Below, in pieces: positions 45,001-57,000 of a DNA stretch of 64,000 bases. Position numbers and translations under genes: made by a program. This DNA is from Ryuthela nishihirai (taxonomy: Eukaryota > Arthropoda > Arachnida > Araneae > Heptathelidae). The notes below the pieces were generated by a model. That model ran no database searches, was not told the DNA's origin, and saw nothing but the letters and a program-made list of their open reading frames with translations. The stretch is taken from positions 21,389,283 to 21,453,282 of the forward strand of contig JAWZYU010000017.1 of assembly GCA_038380435.1 (NCBI GenBank), written 5' to 3'. Position 1 is the stretch's first letter; each line of letters begins with the position of its first letter.

Positions 45001-48000
45001 GTTAGTTAGTTAATGAGTTACTTCCATTAGTTAGCAATCTTACGATCAACTGATTTATCAATTTTTCCGAGTTATGCCAGATCGGAGGCCAGTTAAAAGT
45101 TGTTGCAGATATTTTATTTAACATTCCATTAGGCTATATGTAATTTTTTTCATTTCTTGTTTTTTTAGTAAAAAAAACTTTGATCTTCTACAGTTTTCTG
45201 AAATTGAATGTCTTGTATAAGAAAGCAAAATAGACTTCTGTTGCTACAGAAATCGGCCACCATTTGGGAGGGCAATTTCAGGAAGGGCTGGTCCTTGTTG
45301 CACAAACTTTTCTGCACTTAGACAAGATCGCCAAACTTCAACACCCAAAAAAAAATTCATAATATTTAGTAAAAAAAGCAGCCTAGGAAGTTTTTTTCCT
45401 ATTTCATAACCAGTTCAGAAAATTCCGTAAATGTGAGAAGGCACATTGTATAACACTGGCCATGTTTAAAATATATGTATCATATATTTTAAACAAAATG
45501 AAAATCATTAAAAGAAATAAAAATCATATTTCTGGTTGAATATTATATTATTCGGGAGGATATTTCCTTTCGATAAATATAATTTAATTATTTTTATTCA
45601 GCAGGTTTTCCAAAATGAAGCCTTAATTGTATAGTGCAATCTTTTTTTTACCATATCAATTGAAAAAGGCTTATTAAAATCAATATGCTTGCAAATTTGT
45701 TAATATTATTTATTTTCAAAAAATTCGTAATTAAATTCTATTTAATTTGATATATAACATGACCTATTTCCATTGATTGGTTATTTTTTTTAAAAATTCT
45801 AAAGTTGACTTGTTTATCTGACTCAGCACAGTTCACTCAAAGCCTGGAATTTTCTCGAAGTATGGTACCAAGAAAAAAATTACAAAATGAGAAAAATATT
45901 TACTTAAAACCAAAAAAGTAATTTTTTTGTTATTCAGAAATATATAGTCATTCTATTCATGTGCATTGTAATCATTTCTGTCTATTAGTTTTTATTAAAT
46001 AAATTTTTACTTGTGTTGCCACTTGTGTTGCCAGATGCATTTTTTTAGTGCATGACTCTAAAAAAAGTCCTATTAAAATGAAACATATTGTCTTTTTTGT
46101 TAAATATTATAATTTCAGAAAATCCAAAATGAAATGCTGATTAATTTGGAATACAACATGCCATAATTCCTTTCATTAGTTATTTAGCAAAAAAGTTCTA
46201 AAGTTAAAGTTTTTTTTTGGCTGAGCATAGGCAGAAAATAGCTTGGCCCCTGGATAGAAACATGTTTTTCAGGCTGGACACTGGAAGGGTTAAACATCCC
46301 ACTAACCATTTTCTCTCCATAGGTAGTTGGAATGTGAGGACTCTGCACAGAGCTTTTTCTCTTGATGTCCTCACACAAGAATTCCACCATTATAATTTAG
46401 ATATTCTCGGCTTGCAAGAGACCAGATGGACAGATAAAGGTCAGATTCTTAAAAATAATTTTAAATTTCTCTTTTCAGGGAGGGACGACAATAAGCATCA
46501 CCAAGGCATGGGTCTGCTTCTCAGCAGACACGCTAGTGATGCTCTTCTCGGATACGAGTGCATTAATGAAAGGTTTCTGACAGCAAAATTTCAGACAAGC
46601 GTTAAAGACTTGAATGTTATCTGCTGTTATGCCCCCACTAAGGATGCCGATGAGGATGAGAAGGATAGGTTTTACGGACAACTTCAGGATATTTTGAATT
46701 CTGTCAAGAAAGGAGATATTACCCTTGTTCTAGGTGACTACAATGCCAAAGTTCGTACTGACTTTGACCTTTGGGGAGGAGTGATAGGTCCTTTTGGTAT
46801 TGGTAGCTGCAATGGCAATGGGCAACGTCTGCTACAGGTTAGTAAACTCAATGGTTTCACCTGATGGGCTGCATAAGAATATGATTGATTATATATTAAT
46901 TAACAGTAAATGGGCTAGTTCTGTTAGGAATACCAGTGCATAATGGGGAGCTGAAATTGGATCTGACCATTACCTTGTTAAAAGTGTCTTGCAACTTAAA
47001 AAGTGTTGTGCTAAAGTTAAAAAATTTACCTTTAATACTGAAGTTCTGAAAGACCCAGTTATAGCTAAAGCTTACCATGATAGGTTACTTAGTCATTATG
47101 ACAGTTGTGGTTTGCTTACTACTGAAGTTGAGGAAGAATGGGACTATTTTAAACAGGATTTTTGGAAACTAACAGTACTCTCTTAGGAAAAAAGGAGCAG
47201 AGGAGGCAGAATTATTTGAGTGATAAGGCACTTGAGCTAATTTCAGAAAGAAAGAACTGCAGGAATGTCCTTAATCAATACCCTACTAGTCCTAATAGAA
47301 AACATTACAGAGAGCTTAATAAACGTGTAAAGGATCAGTTAGCTGCTGACAAGAATCTTTGGCATGATGGCTTGACTGACAAAGCCAAGGAAACAGTTAG
47401 ACAGCACAACAGCAGAGAGCTGTACCAGATAGTTAATGTTTAGTGTGGTAGAAAAAGGACAGGTATACAGGGATTGAAGGATAAACAAGGTAAGGTTATA
47501 GAAGGTGAGGATTCTGTCATGGCTAGGTGGGCTGAGCATTTTAGTGATGTTCTAAACAAAGTGTTTAGTTCTATTCCCGTTGTTTGTAATGATACATTAC
47601 TGGCTTTAATGTTGGCCCTATAACCCAGTCTGAAATTATTTTAGTTGTTTCTAAACTTAAACTACATAAATCCCCAGGGGTAGATGAAATTACTACAGAA
47701 ATGCTTAGAGCTGGAAATGTTTCGGTTACCATTTGGATGACTGAAATTCTGAATATCCTTTATGATAAAGGCATGGTTCCTAAAGATTTTACCAGAGCTA
47801 TTATTATCCCTATTTTCAAAAAAGGTGATCACAGTTCTTGTGATAACTATAGGGGTATCAGCCTACTCTCTGTTCCAGGTAAAGTTCTTTCCATGATTGT
47901 GCTTAATAGAATTAAGAATCTGGTTGACAGTCAATTGCATGATAAAGAAGGTAGAAGTGGTAGGGGATGTGTGGATCAGATATTTTCGCTTAGGCAGATT

Positions 48001-51000
48001 CTTGAGAAATGCTTAGAATTTCAGAAACCTTTGGTTGCTAGCTTTGTTGATTTCAAAAAGGCTTTCGACTCTGTTGATAGTCATAATTTGTGGTTGATTG
48101 TGAGATCATATGGTATACCTGACAAGTTAGTTAACATAATGAAAGCTCTCTATAATAACACTGAGTCGTGTGTGAGAGTTGGTAAGTCTTGTAGCAATTG
48201 GTTTAGCATTACTTCTGGTGTTCGACAAGGGTGCATTTTGTCTCCTTTTCTCTTTAGTTTGGTTATTGATTATGTTATGCGAAATTTACTTCAAGGGAAA
48301 GATTTTGGCCTTAAATGGGCTGGAGATACGAAAATTTCTGATTTAGATTATGCTGATGATTTAGCCCTTTTAGCAAATGATGTTGATGAGATGAATTCTT
48401 TCATTCGAGCTGTTGATGAAACTGGTAGTAGAGTAGGTTTGGTTATAAACAGAGAGAAAACTAAAGTGATGAAAATTGGTCAGACAGGTTGTGATTCAGT
48501 TCATCTGAATGGTTGCAGTCTTGAGCAGGTGTCACAGTTTAATTATCTTGGGAGCTATTAACAGATACTGGTGATATGCGGCATGAGATTAACAGACGAA
48601 CAGGGATTGCTGCCGGGACTTTTAAGAATCTATGGAGATTGTGGAGAAATAGGCGTATACACCTAAAGACTAAAATTAGACTGTATAATTTGGTTCTTTC
48701 TAGGGTTCGTTCTGGTAGTGAAACTTGGACGCTTTGTAAGCATGATAACAGAAAACTAGATGCTTTCGATTCTAGATATTTACGCAGTATCTTGGGCATA
48801 GGTGGTTCAACTTTGTAACTAATGATGAGGTTAGACAAAGGAGTCGGCAACCTCCTTTAAGCAGCATATTGTGCAGAGAGAGACTCTGTTGGTTTGGCCA
48901 TGTTGCCCGTATGGATAATTATAGATTGGCAAATAGGGTTATGAACAGTATGCCAAAAGGCTTCAGAAAGAAGGGGAGACTTAGGATGCAGTGGGCAGAC
49001 AATGTCTTATTAGACAAATTCACAATTATGTCTTATTAGACAAATTGCACACCAATTCTAATAAGGTCAAACAGGACCTTGTTAGAATTGGTGTGCAGTG
49101 GCCAGATGCAGCAGATGTAGCTCAGGACAGACTTGCTTGGAGAACTAAATTGCATGGTGTGGTTGGACTTACGTAGCTCATGGCTGCTTGAGGATGAGGA
49201 TGATGATAATAGATTAAATACAGTCCTGACTTCAATAATCATGAGAACTGCATTCTTGAAAATCTTCATAAACTTCATAAATTTTTAAATGTGAAATCTT
49301 AGCTTTTTCAAAAAAAAGTTGCCAGATTATTTTTTCATAGAAAATACCAAGCTCTGTCCTATGTATTGGGTTGGTGCACATGAAATGTCCAAAATGAGAA
49401 TGCCACCTGCAAAGCCTCATAAAAATAGGAAGCAGTTACCTGCCTAGTCAAAGTAGTTCCCCACTCCCCAGCATCAGCACATTTCTGCCAATGGGTTGCA
49501 AGGCTGTGGATTCCACATGGATAAAACTCTGGAGTCTGAGGCAAAGAAGGTGGCAACAGCTTGACGCACAACTCAGTCATTTGGAAAGGTCTTCTCTGCC
49601 AGGAAATGGTCCATATGCCAGAAGAGGTGATAATCCATGATAGCAAGGTCAGAGGAATATGCAGATGTGGCAGTGTTTCATAGTCCAAGTGGTGGATTTG
49701 TTGAATGGTCCTTTGTGAGATATTTGGGTGGGTATTGCCATGCAAGAGGAGGACCCCATACCTATAGACCAAAACTGGCTGTTTAGTAAAGAGCTTTTTC
49801 TGTGCATCTGCAGCATTTCAGCATAATAGCTATCCAAATTGATGGTCTTACCTAGTCGGAGAAAAGAACAATAGATTACGCCAGTAGCAGACCACCATAC
49901 GGGAACCAGCACTTTCCATGGGTGTAAGAGTGGCTTTAGACAATAATAATTTGACGGCCCCATGGTATTCAACCACTGTGCTATCAATGACAATTGTCAT
50001 AAAGGATCCACTTTTCATCATTATGATCTGATGCAAGATTCCATCCTGTTTATTCCGGATAATGAGGGAAATGCACACCTCCACATGGCATGTTCTATTG
50101 GCTGCTGTCAATTCGTGTGGCACCCAGCTTTTTCACCTTACCCAGTGTCACCAGGTGCCAGACAATCATCAAATGATGCACACGGACCTTCACTGCAATC
50201 TCACAGGCACCTTGTCATGGGTCAGTTTCCATGATAGTCTTCACATCTAATCTGTTACAATTACTGATGGATGACCACGAGGCTCATTTTCAAGGGATGC
50301 ACCTCCTGCTTGGAATTTTGCAAACCATCAGTATATGGTACATTCATTTGCCGTACCCTGCCCAAATGCCGCATTAATGTTTCAGGCTGCTATACCTAAG
50401 AAATGTCTGAGTTTGAACTAACAAAGAAAAATTACATGCAACTGGCCTGTTCTCATGGTCCACTTTGACCACAGCCTGTGCACTCGTGGTTGAACCTCAT
50501 CACAAAATGAGGCACATAACGCATACACCAGATATATACCGACCTTGTGATGTCTGCCATGTGATGTTTCTGGATGACACTAATCCGTTGGAGGCGTTGA
50601 ATATGTCCATCTGCTGAAAATGGACATTCCGTCTGCACCAACCTAATACTTGCATCACATCCCCTGGCCTCATGAATATAGCTTTGTATGCATTCCAAAT
50701 GCAAAGCTACAACAATGTGTCAGCTACCCACTTTTCCAGCCATAATCATTACTTTTATAGCAAGATATATGAGAATGTTTGTACAGTGGGACTAAACAAT
50801 GATATGAGCAAAGTAGATGTGCATTTTTTTTGTGTGATGCAGATAATAGTACTGATATTGATGCAGATAATTATGATCAACTATGAATGACTAGCTGTCC
50901 CATGGCCGAGTGGTTAGCGTGCTTGGCTACTGACCTAAGGGACCTGGGTTCGAGCCCCGGGTTAAGGCATGGATGTGTCGTTTTTCTGCTGAGGCCCTGC

Positions 51001-54000
51001 CATACTCTCAAATATATACTGATGATAATATATATATATATACAAATATATACTGAATATAAACTGACAGGCTCCTGTCAGACCTCTGTGGCAAGCAGTT
51101 GCTTGAGGGGGTATTTATTTATTTTATTTTATTATGAATGACTGAGCAACTGGATCACAATCCAGATTTGATCAAAAGAAATTTTTGTGTAGATAATCAC
51201 ACCCATGATTCTTAAGGTCCAATTATAATTGCAAAAATGTTATCTTAATCACTAAATATGCTTATGCAGCAGCAGTTGATCGTGATACACTAATTGGTAC
51301 ATTAAGTAAAATGGTGTTGATTACCAATAGATCCAATTACCAGAAGTGATGGATTACGAATGCCTGGACCCTAAGTAAATTTAAGCCATGGGCTCCATAT
51401 GTGTCCAATGCCCTCTTCCAGCATACAGATGCAAGATTAGAAATAAATATTAAAAGCATTTTAGATGTAAGTTAGTAGCACATTTAAAATCATTGCATGA
51501 TAAAAATAATGTAAATGGTCAGGAATATCTGAATCACACTTGATCTGAGCACACGTGAGTTGGGCTGCTCTCTCGCCTTGGGCCTAGACATTTGCTACTC
51601 ACCTACCCCGTCCGACCAAACTATTACATCACTATCAGTCAGCAACACTAGTTATTTAATAAACTTCATTAACAAGAAATTATAATTGTTTTCATTTCTT
51701 GATGAACAAAAAATTTTTTTTATGGATTTCTTTCAAACATACATTTTAATGCAAAAATATTTAGCAATTTCAGTTTATAATTTTTTAAGTTACAATAACT
51801 TGTTAAACAAACCAAATCTCTACCTTTATACCTAATTAACATATATTAATCATTTATTCTGATTTAATTATTTATTAATTTTAATCTATGAATTTTTTAA
51901 CATGATGCAAGTTAAAACTTTAATTATGATCACATAAGAATTACAAAATGAACTACACAGTGGTACAGATTTCAGGCAGCATACAAATATTTAGTAGAAA
52001 TAAGCCAAAATCATAAGAATCATATCAGTGAAAAGACTCAGGTAGTGCGTGTGGCACATCAAATAGATTGAAAGGTTAAAGACATAGAAGCAACTTTTGT
52101 TCTTACTTTGCTTGTCTTGCATATTATCTGCTTTTAGAAAAATTTAATCTGCAAACCAAAAGAAATTTAAAAGCACTGATGCAAATTCTTAGTTTTTAAA
52201 AATACATTTCAACGAAAAAAAACTAAAAAAAGTCTTACTTGCATACTACAGTTGTCAATAATAATGTTATTAAATTCAATATCTGGATATTCTTCAGCTA
52301 TATCTGTACAGCACTGCAGAAAGAGACCATCAGATAATTTCCTTGCAAAAAAAAAAAACGATTATTACTACTCTGCATTTACTATTTAAATATCATACTA
52401 CAACAGAAGGGTGATAAAAAAAAAGTGCAACATTTTCAGCAAATAAAAATGGTAAAGCAAAACATGTCATGGAATATTACTGAATAGCTGCAATGTTATT
52501 AGCTTTGATTTTTTTTTTTTCATCATTTTTATACTTTAAGTCATGATTTCACATTCTCAGAGTGTATACAGAGCCAAGAGTACTTTTGACTATCTCTTAT
52601 AAGAACTTTATTTTATTCATGATTTTTATTACATTCTTAAGATTAACTCTTACTAATGAGTATAGACTTGATAGACTATTATATATACTATTTGAAAGTT
52701 ATGATTTATTACTGCAATAACTCAGGTAAATGAATTTATAACAAATAGTAAAATTTAATTTGTAATAGATTTTAATAATTCAAAAACAGAAAAGCATTTA
52801 CATTGACATTTTAATTACACAACACTAAAATATTACTTAAGAGACATTTTTCCCTCAAAAATAAACTTACATGATATTGGCCTTATGAACAGCAGTAACT
52901 TTTTTTCTATTGTGTTTCTGAGCATAATCAAAAGCATACCGAGCAATTTCTTCAGATCTTTCTCTTGTAATTATTTTCAGACTCTCCACAACACCAGAAA
53001 CATTCTAAAAAAGTAAATGTATATAAATTTACATTAAAGAAATATTGAAATGATCTGAATACATCAATTCTCTCTTTGCACTATTATTGCTTGATATGAT
53101 TTTTTTTTGTTTCATGTAGCTTTTTAAAGGTATTTGATACACAAAATTTAGTACAAATTTAGAAATCTTAAAGATTTTTACAAAATATCATTTATAAGTA
53201 AAATATTATTGCAAAAATAATTACCTCACAATCACTCATATTCCCTAACCGTAATTCGAGATGTTCAGTTTAAAAGAGTATGGTTATAAAATACCTATAA
53301 TGCCAAAGAGTAAAACTGTTAACAAAAAATCCCCCACAACCACACCCAATCTTGTTCTTTCTGGTTATGAGGAACACTTACATTACTTCTGTTATGAGGA
53401 ACACTACTACACTATTACCTCAGAAACTTTGTTTTGGAAAAAAGAGTTGTAAACAGAATTCACAAGAGGGAAATGACAGTCATGATAATATGCAACTGAA
53501 TTAAAAAGATTAGCTTTCAGATCAGCATAGCACAGAATATACCCAGTCCTGACTAACACAAATTCAACTAACGTAGTTTATACAGTAGGGCTGATTTTCA
53601 ACTAGCATGTCTGATTTAACATGATTTCTCCATTACTTCTCTATGATAGTTTACATTATGGTATTTACCAAATAACACCTTGGATGCTTCACTTGTCTCC
53701 CCTATCTGACCTATCTTTGCTCATAATTTCAAAACTACCAAAAAAAAATTCACATTTGCCTATATATATTAGTGTGTTTAAATAGTTATTATACACAATA
53801 TAATATGCAAACAATGACATTTCAATTGTTGCTGACCAATAATGATGTACACATATACAAATTCACTGATTAAAGATGATAACATCATGTGTAGAGTAGA
53901 AATGCTTGTAAACAAGGCCAGATGTAGGAGGATTCCCCCTCCCCCCTCCATGCTAAGGGTAATGGAAGCAAAAAATTATTAGACATGTGCATATTTCATG

Positions 54001-57000
54001 CATTTTTCAAAAATTTAAAGACTTTTAAAATAGAGAGGAAAATGTTATACTGCAATGGAATCCAGTCTCTTGCCCCCCCCCCCCCATAATTTTTTTCTAC
54101 ATCCAGGCCTGCTTGCAAACATACAGTTAGCCATCTTCATTACTCAACAACAATAAATTTCTTATTTTCTGTCTTCATTACTCAACAATCATCTATAAGT
54201 ACCATGTATTGAAATACAGTACTGGGTAAATTAGTTGGAACAATAGGAAAATGCAGTAACAAAGACACAACTAAAATATTTATTTGTTTAATAGTGTAGT
54301 TAATAGTGAATGTGACCCCCCTTAGCTTTAATTACTTCTTCCACCCTCTCAACCATTGATGCCACTAGCTTTCCACACATCTCCTTTACTTCAGAGTCAT
54401 GGTACCACACTTTCATGACACTTTCTTTCATTTTGGTTTTCATCGTGCAATCCATCTTAGATATGCGCGCTTTAATAATGGCCCACAAATTTTCAATGGG
54501 GTTTAGATTGGGTGAATTTCCTGGCCACTCCGATACCTTCAAATGTTGCTTGATAAAGAAGCTCTTAGCAAGCTTAGAATTGTGGCATGGAGCCAGATCC
54601 TGTTGAAATACCCCATTGCCGTTGGGAAACAGCTTCTGCAGTATTGGGACCATTTTCATCTCCAGAACACCTATGTACTTTTTGCTGTCCATCATTCCTT
54701 CAATGGGGTGAAGCATCTGTGGCCTGAAAGCTGTGAAACACCCCCAAAACATGACCTTGGGTGGGTGTTTGGGGGATTGTTGGATGTGGCCGGATCGAAG
54801 AGGTTCTCCAGGTGAGTAATGGACGAAATTTGACCTGTAGCCATGCACCTCAAAGTGGGTTTCATTGGAAAATATCACTTTTTCCAAATTCTCCACAGTC
54901 CAGTCTCAATGTTTCTTTGCTCAGAATAGCCTTTTTGCTTCATAGCGGATGTCAAAAGCTGCTTTTTGGAGGGCGTCGAGCCCGTTGGCCACTCTCCAGA
55001 AGGCGATGACATATGGTGGAAGCATCCATATTAACCTTATGAGACACAATCTCCCTTTTGATGTCTCCACTGGTCTTCTTCGGATCTATGATACTAATTC
55101 TTCAAATTAGACTATCATCTCTAGGGGTGGTTTTTCTTTTTCTTCCACAATGTCCTTTACGGGACATGTCCATGGACCTTGTCTCGCAGCTTCATGATCC
55201 ATGAAAAGTTGGATTTTCCAACGCCACTATCTGCCTAGCAGTAAGTGAAGTGTTTTCGCCTAAAGCGATTATTTTAGCTCATTTACGAGGCGTGATGTCC
55301 ATGACGTATTTAATAAAAAAAAGTTTCCAATGAAAATTGTGAACCACTTACATAATCATGTCCTCAGCCTATGAAATATCAATTCCGACTGAAGTGGAAG
55401 TGTAAATAATAGCAGAGTAACACAACAGAAAATTCTAGACTTGCAACAGAAGGCTACGGACAAGTTTAGACTTGCAGCAGTTTAGATTCTGCAGCAGAAG
55501 GGACTTAGCGTTCCTTCGCTTGTCCCAACTAATTCGCACAGTACTGTAAAACTGTATCAGCAGGGTTTTTTGTTTCTACTTTTATCAGTGTTTCTTTTCT
55601 GTAAAAATTAGTTGTGCATAAAATATAAATAAAAAAAAAGAATTAGCCACAATCACAATCAAGGAATATATTTAAAAACATATTAAATCAGGTTAGGATT
55701 CTAAAATGAATATATACAATATACAATATCCTTATATACAATATTTCTTATGAGAAATAAATGATTTTTTTTTTATTAACACTTTATGTTTGATTAACAT
55801 GATTTCATCTTACACGAACTTCCCAAACTGAACCCTTGGTACATTTAAATTAGTGCCATGGGACTTGCATAGTAAGATAGTTTGAAAATAGATCCTTACA
55901 GTAAGTATAGCAATAAAAACATTTTCAAATGAGAATACATAACATTTTACCGAATAGAAAAATACATACCTCATGTTCTAAACAACTGTATTCTCCTTCA
56001 GTGTTTTGACGAATTAAAACTATATCAATATCTCCATGCCTAGTGTTCACTCCTGGTTGGCTTTTGCAGTGAAGAACATTAACAAAAAGATCAAGTAATA
56101 ACCTAAAAATTAAAATATTTTTTATTTCTAAACTGCTTGACAAATTAATTTACATTATAATACCTATATTTAATTCTTTTTTTGCATTTGCAATATATTT
56201 GCATAGAATTTATGAGTAATATGCAAAAAATGAGGCCATACAAAAGGTTTTCATAAAACTATGCATACACCCATCCCCTGATTTACAAAAGCAATTCATG
56301 CACTGTCCTTACATATAAAGACATGCAAAGCTAGTCAAAGTTATAATTTTTATGATTTGGAAAGACCTGAGGAATTAGTGACTTTAAGAAGGGTTAAAGG
56401 CAATTGTTAAAGGTAATTGTCACATTAGCTAGTAATTCAGTTAACACTGTTCAGTTTAAGACTTCAGCATGCATAAATGAGTTATTGATACTTGCTGAAG
56501 CAACAAGAGAATTTTGGGTTGACAAAAATGGCATCACTTTGTTGCTATTGAAAAAACATTGACCTTAATTTTTCTCATGTATTGCTTCTCCCCTCTTTAC
56601 ATTAATTATTACTCAGGGAATTTCAAATTTTTAATACAATGAATTTTGACTATATAGCAGGGGCAACTCAAATTTTATTAATGTCTCTAAAAAAAAAAGC
56701 CTAAATATACCAAATGCCAAAGTCCAATAGTTGGTCACCCTATTTGTGGCTGTTTGTAAACTCTTCATGTCATTCAGTGACATCTCCAAGACTGGGTTCC
56801 GTTGTTTTACCCATAAGCAGTACTTTTTTGCACACAATGGGCTAAATGGCCAGGTCATAAGAGTTCCAGGGACTCAGAGAACATTGAGGGAAGGGGACCC
56901 ACTGGACAGATGAAAGCTTCCATCAAGGCCACCCAATGTGTTCCTTAATGTGCACAAGGTATGACTCTCCTGCACACAAGGCTATGGCTTAATGTACCAT

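Larger units (their letters stand above)
43372..49212 (+). mobile_element. RTE-type LINE, copy 2, degraded and interrupted
   Basis: Same family as copy 1 but plus strand. 43372-43786 matches the 5' region of copy 1 ('agggtcctggtgctgaccat', 'ttatcagctggtggata', 'gggggctgtttgatattgt'). Similarity resumes at 46294 ('catcccactaacc') and runs to the 3' end (ggctgcttgaggatgagg). The gap is filled by a piggyBac-like element. Confidence 0.88.
41789..52238 (-). other. IDH3G intron (10.4 kb)
   Basis: Contains RTE copy 2 interrupted by a piggyBac-like element, a mariner, SINE-S (50893) and AT-rich spacers (41789-43370; 51132-52238) in which nothing else was recognised. 43080-43370 may be an additional retroelement 5' segment. 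Confidence 0.65.
53005..55969 (-). other. IDH3G intron (3.0 kb)
   Basis: Holds an R3 repeat copy (53915) and a Tc1-like element (54217-55546). The 53261-53452 frame is not supported by splice or homology signals. Confidence 0.6.

Noticed and set aside
53261..53452. 63-codon plus-strand frame in an IDH3G intron
   Set aside because: Contains a short internal duplication (YEEH..YF/YY) and no homology or signals.
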